From Streptomyces uncialis (lineage in GTDB: Bacteria; Actinomycetota; Actinomycetes; Streptomycetales; Streptomycetaceae), in NCBI RefSeq assembly GCF_001905345.1, contig NZ_LFBV01000010.1, positions 348,224 through 412,223 of the forward strand: a stretch of DNA of 64,000 nt. The letters are read 5' to 3'. The position numbers were made by a program, and so were the translations under genes. Each line of letters starts with the position of its first letter. Positions within the stretch are counted from its first letter, which is position 1. The notes under the pieces were generated by a model. That model saw only the letters and a program-made list of their open reading frames with translations. It searched no databases and was not told where the DNA came from. Shown here in pieces: positions 39,405 through 49,062 of the stretch.

Positions 39405-41471
39405 TTGCGTTCCATCCCCCCAACCCTGCTCCGCGTGGGGAAGCTCGGCCTTCCCGCTGTCCTGGTGCTGTCGTTCGCGGCCCAGGTCATGGGAGCCCTG
39501 CTGCCCGACATCCGGCTGCTGGTCGCGGCGACCGCGGCCGGACTCGCGGCCGAGGGCGTACTGCACCGCTGGCAGCGGCCGGTGGCGTCGGCGATCGCCC
39601 GTACCCGAGCCGATGTCACCGTCCGTGTGGTGCTCCGCGACCTGCTGCTGGTCGCCGGACTGCTCGGCCATCAGCATCAGCCGGAGCAGCGCACGGTGTA
39701 CCTGCCGCTGCTGCTCGGGCTGTTGACGTTCTACGCCCTGCACTTCGCGTGCCACGCCACGGCGCTGCTGGTGCGGCGCACCCGTACCCTGCCGGTCGTC
39801 ACCCGCAACATCGACGCCTCGGCGCTGCGGCTCAGTGCGGCGCCGCCCGCGCTGCTGGCCCGCAGGCCCAGCAACCGGCTGCTGCTCTTCGGACTGCCGG
39901 CCACGGCGGGGCTGATGGCGACGGCCCTCACCGACCGGCCCTGGTACGCGGCGGCGGGCGTGGGCCTGTCGATCGCCGCCGGGGCGGTGGGCCTCGCCGA
40001 GCTGCTGGTGCGGCTGCTGCCGGGACGGCGTCCCGCGCGGCCGGAGGAGGTCCTCGAATGGTTCGACGCGTGGCTGGCGGAGTACCGGCCGACGGTCGGC
40101 ATGTACTTCTCCGGCGGCACGTCGTCCGCCTACCAGGCGAACATGTGGCTCGACACCCTCGGCAAGGTGGAGGGCCGTCCGCTGATCGTGCTGCGGGAGC
40201 GGTTCATGCTCCAGAAGATCGGCGCGACGGACCTCCCGATCGTGTGTGTGCCGAAGGTCGCCGACCTGATGCGGCTGGAGCACTCGACGCTCCAGGTGCT
40301 GCTGCATCCGGCGAACTCCGGGAAGACCTCGCAGGTGCTGCGCATCCCGACGATCAAGCACGCGTTCGTGAACCACGGGGAGAGCGACAAGCTGTCGTCG
40401 GTCAACCCGTACTCGAAGGCGTACGACGAGGTGTGGGTGGCGGGCGCCGCGGCGCGGGAGCGGTACGCGCTCGCCGATGTCGGTGTCGAGGACAAGGACA
40501 TCGTGGAGGTCGGGCGTCCCCAGCTGGACGGTATCCGCGCGGACACCGGCGGGCCCGCGGGCGGTCCGGTCACCGTGCTGTACGCGCCGACCTGGGAGGG
40601 CTGGGACGGCAATCCCGGCAACACCTCGGTCGTCGAGGCGGGCGAGAACATCGTCCGGGAACTGCTCGCGGACCCGGGGGTACGGCTGCTGTACAAGCCG
40701 CATCCGATGACCGGTTCGGTCGATCCGTGCGCGGGCGCGGCGAACCTCCGTGTCCAGGAGCTGATCCGGGCGGCGAACGCGCGCCGGGAGGCAGCGCGGC
40801 CCGACCCCGGGGTCACGGCGGAACTGGAGCGGGCGACGGCGGAGCTGGAGCGGCTGACCAGCGGCGGGTTCCGGACGGCGGCGGACGAGGCGGAGCGGAT
40901 GCTGCTCCAGTCCACGCCGGAGCCGGGCCGCGCACAGGCGGTGGCGGAGGCGACCGCGCGCTGGGAGGACCTCTACTGGGCGTCGCTCCCGGCCGGTGAG
41001 CACCAGGTCGTGACGGGGTCGCGGCCCGCGCTGTACTCCTGCTTCGACCAGGCGCATCTGCTGATCAGCGATGTGTCGAGCGTGGTCTCCGACTATCTGG
41101 CGAGCGAGAAGCCGTACGCGGTGGCCAATACCAGCGGGCTGCCGGAGGAGACGTTCCGGGAGGTGTTCCCGACGGTCGGCGCGGCGGCGATCCTCACCCC
41201 GGACGGCGCCGGGGTCGCGGAGCTGCTGGACATGGTGCGGCATCCGGCGCGCGACGGACTGGCCGGGGCGCGGGCCACGCTCCGGACCCGGCTGCTGGGA
41301 CCGGCCTCCGAGGCGTCGGCCCTGCGCTTCCAGGACGGGGTCCGGGCCCTGGCCGAGGCCGCGCGGGCGCACCGGGAGCGGATCGTGTCGGCGATCCCGA
41401 CCCAGCCGGGCGCGCCCCGGCGGGAGGCGTCCGCGCGGGGCGCGGTGCCGTCGCGGACCGTGGAGGGCTAG
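39405..41471 (+). CDS. Membrane CDP-glycerol glycerophosphotransferase-like protein
   Basis: A 688-residue protein. Residues 1-190 contain several hydrophobic helices (LGLPAVLVLSFAAQVMGALL, LLLVAGLLGHQHQ, YLPLLLGLLTFYALHFACHA); residues about 220-640 resemble the TagF/TagB superfamily, with MYFSGGTSSAYQANMWLDTL, FVNHGESDKLSSVNPYSKAY, VLYAPTWEGWDGN, RLLYKPHPMT and LISDVSSVVSDYLASEKPYA. TagF-type enzymes polymerise polyol phosphate chains of wall teichoic acid. The TTG at 39405 has GGAGAG eight bases upstream. First gene of a + strand glycopolymer cluster (galE is on the other strand). The exact substrate is unknown. Confidence 0.82.
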   Translation: MRSIPPTLLRVGKLGLPAVLVLSFAAQVMGALLPDIRLLVAATAAGLAAEGVLHRWQRPVASAIARTRADVTVRVVLRDLLLVAGLLGHQHQPEQRTVYLPLLLGLLTFYALHFACHATALLVRRTRTLPVVTRNIDASALRLSAAPPALLARRPSNRLLLFGLPATAGLMATALTDRPWYAAAGVGLSIAAGAVGLAELLVRLLPGRRPARPEEVLEWFDAWLAEYRPTVGMYFSGGTSSAYQANMWLDTLGKVEGRPLIVLRERFMLQKIGATDLPIVCVPKVADLMRLEHSTLQVLLHPANSGKTSQVLRIPTIKHAFVNHGESDKLSSVNPYSKAYDEVWVAGAAARERYALADVGVEDKDIVEVGRPQLDGIRADTGGPAGGPVTVLYAPTWEGWDGNPGNTSVVEAGENIVRELLADPGVRLLYKPHPMTGSVDPCAGAANLRVQELIRAANARREAARPDPGVTAELERATAELERLTSGGFRTAADEAERMLLQSTPEPGRAQAVAEATARWEDLYWASLPAGEHQVVTGSRPALYSCFDQAHLLISDVSSVVSDYLASEKPYAVANTSGLPEETFREVFPTVGAAAILTPDGAGVAELLDMVRHPARDGLAGARATLRTRLLGPASEASALRFQDGVRALAEAARAHRERIVSAIPTQPGAPRREASARGAVPSRTVEG

Positions 41472-41492
41472 CCGGTCCGCCCTGACCGGCGG

Positions 41493-41539
41493 GAACGGCG
41501 CAGGACCCGCACACCGGGCGTGCGGGTCCTGCGCCGTTC
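41493..41539. terminator. Bidirectional terminator between convergent genes
   Basis: Perfect 20-base arms starting GAACGGCGCAGGACCCGCAC with a seven-base loop, 22 bases past the stop of the membrane TagF-like gene and upstream-facing to the galE stop. Confidence 0.75.
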
Positions 41540-41709
41540 GTACGCGGTGGGCCGGGCGCCTTGTACGCGGTGCGCCGGGCCCCAGGACCCGGCGCCGGAG
41601 GCCGGCAGCCCAGGACCAGGCCAAAGGTCCGGGCCGGAGCCCAGCGCCGGTCCGGAGGTCACCGGAGGTCGGCGACCGGGCCGGGGATCAGGACCGACCC
41701 GGCCGGAGG

Positions 41710-42681
41710 TCAGGGGTGGCGGTGGCGCCAGCCCGCCCACGCCGACTCGATCATCTCGTCCACCCCGTGCCGCGCGGACCAGCCGAGTTCCGCGCGGATA
41801 CGGTCGGCGGCGGCGACGACCCGGGCCGGGTCGCCCGGCCGGCGGGCGGTGACCTCGGGGGCGATGTCCTCGCGCCCGGTCACCTTGAGGATGCGTTCCA
41901 CCATCTCCTGGACCGAGCTGCCCTCACCGCGGCCGATGTTGAGGGTGAGCGCGGTGCCCGGCTCGGCGTCCGTGAGCCGCAGGGCCGCCGCGAGATGCGC
42001 GGAGGCGATGTCCTGGACGTGGATGTAGTCGCGTACGCAGGTGCCGTCGGGGGTGGCGTAGTCGTCGCCGAAGATCAGCGGGGCCTGGTCGGCCTCCAGC
42101 CGCTCGAAGACCATCGGGATCAGGTTGAAGACCCCGGAGTCGGCCAGTTCGGCGGAGGCGGCGCCCGCGACGTTGAAGTACCGCAGCGAGGCGGCCCGCA
42201 GCGCGTACGCGCGGGAGGCGCCGTTGATCAGCCACTCGCCGATCAGCTTCGTCTCGCCGTAGGGGCTCATCGGGGCACAGGGGGTGTCCTCGGTGACGAG
42301 GGTCACGTCCGGCATGCCGTAGACGGCGGCGGACGAGGAGAACACCAGCCGGTCGATGTCCGCGTCACGCATGGCGTCGAGGAGGGTCTGGAGTCCCGTG
42401 ACGTTCTCGCGGTAGTAGAAGAGCGGCTTCTCGACGGACTCCGCGACCTGCTTCTTCCCCGCGATGTGCACCACGCCCGTCACCCCGTGCTCGCGCAGGG
42501 CCGCGTCGAGCGCGGGACGGTCCAGGACGCTGCCGACCACGAGCGGCACCCCGTCCGGGAGCCGGTCGCGGCTTCCGGTCGACAGATCGTCGTAGACGAC
42601 GACCCGCTGGCCGCCCTCGGTCAGCGCGCGCACGACATGCGCCCCGATGTATCCGGCACCGCCCGTCACCAGCCAGCTCAT
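41710..42681 (-). CDS. galE: UDP-glucose 4-epimerase
   Basis: A 323-residue extended SDR enzyme: NAD-binding LVTGGAGYIGAHVVRAL at the N-terminus, FSSSAAVYG near 112, catalytic SPYGETK (Y-x3-K) near 137, and LRYFNVAGA. It interconverts UDP-glucose and UDP-galactose (or the N-acetyl forms) in the cytoplasm, so it can supply sugar nucleotides to the neighbouring glycopolymer genes. The ATG at 42681 follows GAAGGGAAGTCC. It is convergent with the membrane TagF-like gene and divergent from the GT2-TagF fusion. Assignment as GalE rather than another epimerase rests on these motifs only. Confidence 0.92.
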   Translation of the reverse strand: MSWLVTGGAGYIGAHVVRALTEGGQRVVVYDDLSTGSRDRLPDGVPLVVGSVLDRPALDAALREHGVTGVVHIAGKKQVAESVEKPLFYYRENVTGLQTLLDAMRDADIDRLVFSSSAAVYGMPDVTLVTEDTPCAPMSPYGETKLIGEWLINGASRAYALRAASLRYFNVAGAASAELADSGVFNLIPMVFERLEADQAPLIFGDDYATPDGTCVRDYIHVQDIASAHLAAALRLTDAEPGTALTLNIGRGEGSSVQEMVERILKVTGREDIAPEVTARRPGDPARVVAAADRIRAELGWSARHGVDEMIESAWAGWRHRHP

Positions 42682-43020
42682 GGACTTCCCTTCGTCGACG
42701 CTGTCCGAGGCAGAATCACCCGGCGGCGCCCGAAAATCGAATCGGACATTCCGTACGGCTTGCTGGTTTTGCGGTGAACGGCCGGTTCTGTGACACATCT
42801 CTCCACGATCGAAGCCGATCGTGTGCCGGTCATGTACCGACCATTACCATCCGATCCGGGTACGGGTTTCGACCGTCACAGGAGTGCGACGGTGTGCTAC
42901 CGCCCCCGGGAAACTTCGGGTGAATCCTTTAGGATTGGCCGGCGCGGTCTCGGCACTGGTCCGGCGAAGTCCCAGCGCAGCCCGACGCTCCCCCGGACAG
43001 TTCTCGGAACAGGTTGAAGG
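42682..43020. other. Divergent intergenic region galE / GT2-TagF gene
   Basis: 339 bases without a gene. A possible rightward promoter has TAGGAT at about 42930-42935 inside AATCC-TTTA-GGATT, with GGGAAAC (about 42908) roughly 15 bases upstream, reminiscent of ECF-type -35 elements. This is weak. Confidence 0.35.
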
Positions 43021-45252
43021 ATGCCCAGACTCACGCTCGTCGTTCCCGTTTTCAAGGTGCAAGGCTATGTGGCCGAGTGTCTCGACTCGATCCTGCGCCA
43101 GGACTGGACGGACTTCGAGGTCGTCGCGGTCGACGACTGCTCGCCCGACGGATCCGGCGCGATACTCGACGACTACGCGTCACGCGACGACCGAATACGC
43201 GTGATCCACCTCACGGAGAACGTCGGCCTCGGCCGCGCCCGCAACGCCGGCCTCGCGCAGGCCCGTGGCGACTACGTCCTCTTCCTCGACAGCGACGACA
43301 CGCTGGACCCGGGCGCCCTGGCGGCAATAGGCCACCGCCTTGAGGCAACCGGTGACCCCGACATCCTTGTCTATGACTATGTGCGCACCTACTGGAGCGG
43401 TGAGATACAGCCGAACAAGTGGGCCGGCGTACTGCGCGACGAGGGCGACGGGGCACTCCCCCTCCAGGACCGCCCCGAGCTGCTGGACCTGCTCCAGATC
43501 GTGTGGAACAAGGCGTACCGCCGGGAGTTCGTGGAGCGCGAGGGCCTCCGCTTCCCGCCCGGGTACTACGAGGACGCCCCCTGGACGTTCTGCGCGCTGA
43601 TCTCCGCGGAGCGCATCGCCGTACTGGACCGGGTGTGCGTCCACTACCGGCAGCGCCGTGAGGGCGGCAACATACTCGGTACGGTCAGCCGCGACCACTT
43701 CGACGTGTTCGAGCAGTACGAGCGGGTCTTCGGCTTCCTGGCGGCGCGTCCCGAGCGGGACCGGTGGCGGCCCCGGCTGTTCCGCAAGATGGTCGACCAG
43801 TACCTGACGATCCTCGGCCGTCCGGACCGCCTCCCGCAGGACGCGCGCGCCGAGTTCTTCCACCGGGCCGCCGCCGACTACGCCGCCCGGGTCCCGGAGG
43901 GCTTCACCCGCCCGTCGGGCCCCGTCGGCTACAAGTACGCGATGCTGGAGCGGGACTCCTACTCCGCGCTGGTGGGCGCCACCAAGGCGGTCCGGACCCG
44001 GGCGGCCGTCAAGCGCCGGGCCACCGCCGCGGTCAAGCGCTCCAAGCGCGGCGCGATGGGCCTCTACTACCAGTCTCAGCTGCGCGCCCCGATCGACGAG
44101 AACCTGGCGCTGTTCTCCGCGTACTGGAGCCGCAGCGTCTCCTGCAACCCGGCCGCGATCGCCGCGGAGCTGGCGCGGCTGGCCCCGCGGATGCGGCAGG
44201 TGTGGGCGGTGCGGGCCGACAGCACGGCCGGGGTGCCGAAGGGCGTGGAGATCGTCCGGGTCGGCTCCCGTGAGTACTGGTCGGCGCTCGCCCGCGCCAA
44301 GTACCTGGTGAACAACGTCAACTTCGCCGACGCGCTGGTCAAGCGCGAGGGCCAGATCCATCTCCAGACCCACCACGGCACCCCGCTGAAGACCATGGGG
44401 CTCGACCAGCGGAAGTACCCCGCGTCGACCAGCATGGACTTCGAGAAGCTGCTGGAGCGCTGCGACCGCTGGGACTACAGCCTCGCCTCCAACCGCCACT
44501 CCACCACCGTCTGGGAGCGGGTCTACCCCTGCTCGTACACCTCGCTGGAGACCGGCTACCCGCGCAACGACGTGCTGGTGAACGGCACCGCGGACGATGT
44601 CCGCCGGGCCCGTGCCGCGCTCGGGCTGTCCGACTCGACGACCGCCTTCCTCTACATGCCGACCCACCGCGAGTACCAGGGCGAGTTCCGCTCCCGGCTG
44701 GACCTCGCCCGGATCGTCGAGGAGCTGGGGGAGGACGTGACGCTGCTGGTGCGCGGTCACTACTTCTACTCCTCGTCACCGCAGCTCGCGGACCTCCAGC
44801 GCAGCGGCCGGGTCATCGACGTGTCCGGGACGCACCCCGTCGAGGACCTGTACCTGGCGGCGGACGCGCTGATCACCGACTACTCGTCGGCGATGTTCGA
44901 CTACGCCGTGCTGGACCGTCCGATCGTCGTCTTCGCGGACGACTGGGACGTGTACCGGGTGGTGCGCGGCACCTACTTCGACCTGATGGCGGAGCCGCCG
45001 GGTCCGGTGGCCCGTTCCGAGGACGCGCTGATCTCCCTGCTGCGTTCCGACGAGTGGCGCGGCGCCGACGCCGCGCGGCTGCGGTCGGCGTTCCGCCGCA
45101 GGTTCTGCGAGTTCGACGACGGCCGGGCCGCCGAGCGGGTGGTGCGCCGGGTGTTCCTCGGCGAGCAGACCCCGCTCCCCCTCGTGCCGTTCGACGAGCG
45201 TTCACACGCTCCGTATCCCGCCCAGCTGCTCGAACTGGTCGAGCGGGCCTGA
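43021..45252 (+). CDS. GT2 glycosyltransferase fused to a TagF-like polymerase
   Basis: A 743-residue two-domain protein. Residues 1-220 are a family 2 glycosyltransferase (LTLVVPVFKVQGYVAECLDS, VDDCSPDGSG near 39, FLDSDDTLD near 89). Residues about 350-740 are CDP-glycerol glycerophosphotransferase-like: LQTHHGTPLKTMGLDQRKYP (about 448), GYPRNDVLVNG (about 515), LYMPTHREYQGEF, and ALITDYSSAMFDY (about 617). A basic linker lies at about 325-345. It probably extends a mixed sugar/polyol-phosphate wall polymer in the cytoplasm. Its ATG directly abuts GAAGG, an unusually short spacing. The next fusion gene follows after 21 bases, so they form an operon. Confidence 0.88.
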   Translation: MPRLTLVVPVFKVQGYVAECLDSILRQDWTDFEVVAVDDCSPDGSGAILDDYASRDDRIRVIHLTENVGLGRARNAGLAQARGDYVLFLDSDDTLDPGALAAIGHRLEATGDPDILVYDYVRTYWSGEIQPNKWAGVLRDEGDGALPLQDRPELLDLLQIVWNKAYRREFVEREGLRFPPGYYEDAPWTFCALISAERIAVLDRVCVHYRQRREGGNILGTVSRDHFDVFEQYERVFGFLAARPERDRWRPRLFRKMVDQYLTILGRPDRLPQDARAEFFHRAAADYAARVPEGFTRPSGPVGYKYAMLERDSYSALVGATKAVRTRAAVKRRATAAVKRSKRGAMGLYYQSQLRAPIDENLALFSAYWSRSVSCNPAAIAAELARLAPRMRQVWAVRADSTAGVPKGVEIVRVGSREYWSALARAKYLVNNVNFADALVKREGQIHLQTHHGTPLKTMGLDQRKYPASTSMDFEKLLERCDRWDYSLASNRHSTTVWERVYPCSYTSLETGYPRNDVLVNGTADDVRRARAALGLSDSTTAFLYMPTHREYQGEFRSRLDLARIVEELGEDVTLLVRGHYFYSSSPQLADLQRSGRVIDVSGTHPVEDLYLAADALITDYSSAMFDYAVLDRPIVVFADDWDVYRVVRGTYFDLMAEPPGPVARSEDALISLLRSDEWRGADAARLRSAFRRRFCEFDDGRAAERVVRRVFLGEQTPLPLVPFDERSHAPYPAQLLELVERA

Positions 45253-45273
45253 ACGAAAGGAAACCCACGTCAC

Positions 45274-48200
45274 ATGGCCCCCCGGCTCAGTGTCGTCGTA
45301 CCCATCTACAACGTGGAGGAGTACCTTCCGGCGTGCCTCGACTCGCTGGAGGCGCAGACGCTGCGTGAGATCGAAGTCCTCATGGTGGACGACGGGTCCC
45401 CGGACGGCTCGGCGGCCATCGCCGCCGAGTACGCGGCCCGCGACTCCCGCTTCAAGCTCATACGCAAGGAGAACGGCGGTCTCGGGGCGGCCCGGAACAC
45501 CGGCATCGGCCGGATGTCCCCCGTGTCGGAGTTCCTGGCCTTCGTCGACAGCGACGACGTGATCCCGCCGGACGCCTACCGGCTGATGGTCACGAGCCTG
45601 GACGAGTCCGGCTCGGACTTCTGCACCGGCAACGTCTTCCATCTGCGGGGCGAGAAGTCCTGGCAGGTGCCGCTGTTCAAGATGCTCTCCGGTGAGGCGC
45701 AGCAGCGCACCCACATCTCGGAGATGCCGAAGCTGGTCGCGGACCGTATCGCCTGCAACAAGGTGTTCCGCCGGACCTTCTGGGAGAAGTACGACTTCTC
45801 CTTCCCCGAGGGCATCCTGCACGAGGACATCCCCGTCGTGCTGCCCGCGCACTACCGTGCCGAGGCCATCGACATCATCGGTGAGCCGACGTACTTCTGG
45901 CGGCTGCGCGAGGGCGAGGCGGCCCCGTCGATCACCCAGCGCCGCAAGGAGCCGCAGGCGATCCGGGACCGGGTCGCCGCGGTCAGCATGGTCAGTGAGT
46001 TCCTGGCCGCCCAGCCCGGCCCCGAGTTCGCCGAGTACAAGCGGAAGTACGACAACCGGGTCCTCCGTGACGACCTGCGGCTGTTCCTGCGGGTGCTCCC
46101 CGAGGCCGACGCGGAGTTCCACGCGGCGTTCCTCGAAGCCACCAACCGCTATCTCGACACGATCGACCAGAAGATCGTCATGGCGCTGCCGATCAGCCTG
46201 CGGGTGCAGTGGCTGCTGGTCCGCAAGCACCAGATGGCCGAGCTGATCGCGCTGCTCGCCTCGCAGCGCCGCAAGGACCCCATCGAGGTCACCGGCACGT
46301 TCCGCAAGTACGCCGGGTTCGCGCCGCTGGAAGCGGCCGGTATCGAGCTGCCGAAGGCCGCCCTGCGGATCGACAAGGACCTCGCGCTGAAGGCGCCGCT
46401 GCGTTCGGTGGAATGGCACGACGGCAAGCTGGTGCTGTCCGGTGACGCGTGGATCGACAAGGTCGACATGGCCTCCAAGCGCAGCAGCGTGAAGGTCGTC
46501 CAGCTCAAGCACGGCAAGTCGGGCCGCCGAATCTTCGCGCCCGCCAAGAACGTCCACCGCCCCGAGACGACCACCGACTCCGGTCAGAAGCGCTACAACT
46601 ACGACTGGGCCGGCTGGGAACTGACCGTCGACCCGGCCAAGCTGCGCAAGGGCGGAGCCTGGCAGGAGGGCATCTGGCACGTCGGCATCAATGTGTACGC
46701 CTCCGGTCTGGTGCGGCGCAGCGGTGTCTGGGCGCGCGGCGGTTCGGCCGCGAACTTCCCCATGTACCACTGGCTCGACAACGACCACCGGCTGCTCCCC
46801 GTGGTGGAGCGCAGTGCGCTGAAGCTGCGGCTGGAGAAGGTCAAGGCGGTCATCACCGACCGCCGGGTCGAGGACGACCACCTCGTGGTCATCGGTGAGC
46901 TGCGCGCGGGGGCGCCGTCCGCCGAGAACCTGACGCTGCGGCTCAGCAACTCCAAGAGCGGCGAGGCCATGGAGTACCCGGCCGACGTGCAGATCACGTC
47001 CGCGGGCCGGGTCTTCACCGCGCGGGTGCCGCTCGCGGAGGTGGCGCTGGTCCCCAACCCGGCTCTGGAGGGCAAGGCCCAGCCGCGCCGCCGGATGTGG
47101 AGCACGGTCCTCGTCGCGACCGACGCGGACGGCACCGAGCACCGCTACAGCAGCGTCATGCGGGACGGCCTGGTGGACCTGCGCCAGGACCTCCCGGCGT
47201 CCATGGGACCGGACGCGGCCCACCATGAGATCGCGATGATCTCCGGCAACAACGGCTATCTCAAGGTCGTCGGGCGGGCCCGTCGCGCGGTGCTGACCGC
47301 CATCGCCGAGCGCGGCGGCAAGCTCGTCCTCAACGGCTACAGCAGCGAGCGGCTCATCGGCGCGGAACTGCTGGTCAAGGCCCGCGGCCGGTACGACGAG
47401 CGGACCGTGCCCGTCGAGTGGCAGTCGGACGGGCGCTTCGCCGTGGCGTTCGACCCCTCGTCGCTGGGCGGCGCGGGCAACGTCTCGCTGAAGGCCGGCC
47501 GCTGGAACATCTTCCTGCGGCTGCCGGACCAGGACGAGGTGCCGAAGGCCGCGTTCGTCATCGAGCGCCTCGCGGCGAAGAGCTTCCCGCTCCATACGGT
47601 GATCGCCGGCCGCCGCTACTGGTTCGAGAACCGCTGGGGCGACTTCCCCCAGCTCAACTGCCGTTCCGAGCTCAACGACATGGAGCGCGGCCCCTACCGT
47701 CAGCTCCAGCTGCGCCGCGAGGTGTACGAGCCCAGCCGTCAGCTGCCGCTGAAGGACCAGGTGTTCTTCTTCAGCTACAACGGCAAGCAGTACTCCGACA
47801 GCCCCCGGGCCATGCACGAGGAGCTGCTGTCGCGCGGCAGCGACCTCAAGTACCTGTGGGCCGTGCGCGACGGACAGGTGGTCCTTCCGCCGTCCGCCGA
47901 CAAGGTCCGGATGTGGGGCCGGGAGTGGTTCGAGGCGCTGGCGACCTCCCGCTACATCGTCACCAACGGACATCTGCCCGAGTGGGTGGAGCGGCGGCCG
48001 GGCCAGGTCATCGTGCAGACGTGGCACGGCACCATGCTGAAGAAGATCGGCCACGACATCGAGACGCTGCACTTCGACCGCGAGTACCAGGCGCGGCTGG
48101 CCCTGGAGGCCAACAACTGGAGCCTGCTCGTCTCGTCCAACCGGTTCTCCACCCCGATCCTCAAGCGGGCCTTCTCGTACGACGGGGAGATCCTGGAGGC

Positions 48201-48840
48201 GGGCTACCCCCGCAACGACTATCTGTACTCCCCCGACCGGGACAAGATCACCGAGTCGGTGAAGACGAAGCTGGGGCTGCCGCCGGAGAAGAAGGTCGTG
48301 CTGTACGCGCCGACCTGGCGGGACGACCGGTCGCACAGCGCGGGCCAGTACCGGTTCGACATGAAGATCAACCTTGAGGACGCGAAGGCCCGGCTGGGCC
48401 ACGACCATGTGCTGCTGGTCCGGCGCCACTCGAACATCGTGGACGCGGTGCCCGGCGCGGGCAACGGCTTCGTGTACGACGTCTCCGAGTACCCGGACAT
48501 CGCCGAGCTGTACCTGGCCGCGGACATCATGATCACCGACTACTCGTCCGTGATGTTCGACTACGCGCACCTCAAGCGGCCGATGCTGTTCTTCACGTAC
48601 GACCTGGAGCACTACCGGGACACGCTGCGCGGGTTCTACTTCGACTTCGAGGAGGACTCGCCCGGTCCGCTGATCCGTACCTCGGAGGAGCTGATCGAGT
48701 CGATCCGGCGGATCGAGGAGGTCAAGGTGGAGTACCAGGCGCGGTTCGACCGCTTCCACCACCTGTTCTGCGACCTGGACGACGGGTCCGCGTCGAAGCG
48801 GGTCGTGGACCGGATGCTGGAGCAGGCCCGCCAGGGCTGA
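45274..48840 (+). CDS. Large GT2-TagF fusion, teichoic-acid synthase-like
   Basis: An 1188-residue protein. Residues 1-230: GT2 domain (LSVVVPIYNVEEYLPACLDS, VDDGSPDGSA, FVDSDDVIPPDAYRLM). Residues about 330-820: a long middle region, possibly beta-sandwich modules (GDAWIDKVDMASKRSSVKVV, VIAGRRYWFENRWGDFPQLN). Residues about 825-1185: TagF-like polymerase (VQTWHGTMLKKIGHDIETLH, EAGYPRNDYLYSP, VLYAPTWRDD, MITDYSSVMFDYA). The start ATG follows AAAGGAAACCCACGTCAC. It lies 21 bases downstream of the shorter fusion and shares its architecture, so the pair arose by duplication and expansion. A 20-base stem terminator follows. Confidence 0.88.
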   Translation: MAPRLSVVVPIYNVEEYLPACLDSLEAQTLREIEVLMVDDGSPDGSAAIAAEYAARDSRFKLIRKENGGLGAARNTGIGRMSPVSEFLAFVDSDDVIPPDAYRLMVTSLDESGSDFCTGNVFHLRGEKSWQVPLFKMLSGEAQQRTHISEMPKLVADRIACNKVFRRTFWEKYDFSFPEGILHEDIPVVLPAHYRAEAIDIIGEPTYFWRLREGEAAPSITQRRKEPQAIRDRVAAVSMVSEFLAAQPGPEFAEYKRKYDNRVLRDDLRLFLRVLPEADAEFHAAFLEATNRYLDTIDQKIVMALPISLRVQWLLVRKHQMAELIALLASQRRKDPIEVTGTFRKYAGFAPLEAAGIELPKAALRIDKDLALKAPLRSVEWHDGKLVLSGDAWIDKVDMASKRSSVKVVQLKHGKSGRRIFAPAKNVHRPETTTDSGQKRYNYDWAGWELTVDPAKLRKGGAWQEGIWHVGINVYASGLVRRSGVWARGGSAANFPMYHWLDNDHRLLPVVERSALKLRLEKVKAVITDRRVEDDHLVVIGELRAGAPSAENLTLRLSNSKSGEAMEYPADVQITSAGRVFTARVPLAEVALVPNPALEGKAQPRRRMWSTVLVATDADGTEHRYSSVMRDGLVDLRQDLPASMGPDAAHHEIAMISGNNGYLKVVGRARRAVLTAIAERGGKLVLNGYSSERLIGAELLVKARGRYDERTVPVEWQSDGRFAVAFDPSSLGGAGNVSLKAGRWNIFLRLPDQDEVPKAAFVIERLAAKSFPLHTVIAGRRYWFENRWGDFPQLNCRSELNDMERGPYRQLQLRREVYEPSRQLPLKDQVFFFSYNGKQYSDSPRAMHEELLSRGSDLKYLWAVRDGQVVLPPSADKVRMWGREWFEALATSRYIVTNGHLPEWVERRPGQVIVQTWHGTMLKKIGHDIETLHFDREYQARLALEANNWSLLVSSNRFSTPILKRAFSYDGEILEAGYPRNDYLYSPDRDKITESVKTKLGLPPEKKVVLYAPTWRDDRSHSAGQYRFDMKINLEDAKARLGHDHVLLVRRHSNIVDAVPGAGNGFVYDVSEYPDIAELYLAADIMITDYSSVMFDYAHLKRPMLFFTYDLEHYRDTLRGFYFDFEEDSPGPLIRTSEELIESIRRIEEVKVEYQARFDRFHHLFCDLDDGSASKRVVDRMLEQARQG

Positions 48841-48859
48841 GGTGTGGGCCGTTCGGCCC

Positions 48860-48902
48860 ACGCGTACGGGGCCGGGAGGTTACCTCCCGGCCCCGTACGC
48901 GT
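48860..48902. terminator. Bidirectional terminator after the teichoic-acid operon
   Basis: Perfect 20-base arms starting ACGCGTACGGGGCCGGGAGG with loop TTA, 20 bases past the + strand stop; a smaller hairpin (GTGGGCC, loop GTTC) precedes it. Confidence 0.8.
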
Positions 48903-49012
48903 CCCCGGCCCCGTCCCCGGCACCTGCGGACCTGCGGACCGGCGGATGCACGGACTCTTCCCCGCCCGCCCCGGGGTGCGCGGGGGCTTCGGGGCCGGGT
49001 AGGAACAGGGAC

Positions 49013-49040
49013 GCCCCCGGCAGGGAAACCTGCCGGGGGC
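49013..49040 (-). terminator. obgE terminator
   Basis: Twelve-base perfect arms GCCCCCGGCAGG and CCTGCCGGGGGC around GAAA, 23 bases past the obgE stop. Confidence 0.75.
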
Positions 49041-49062
49041 GCCGTGACGGTGTTCGGGCCGG

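Noticed and set aside
45202-48861. 1219-codon open frame on the minus strand opposite the large GT2-TagF gene
   Set aside because: No motifs and antisense composition; the + strand frame carries GT2 and TagF signatures throughout.
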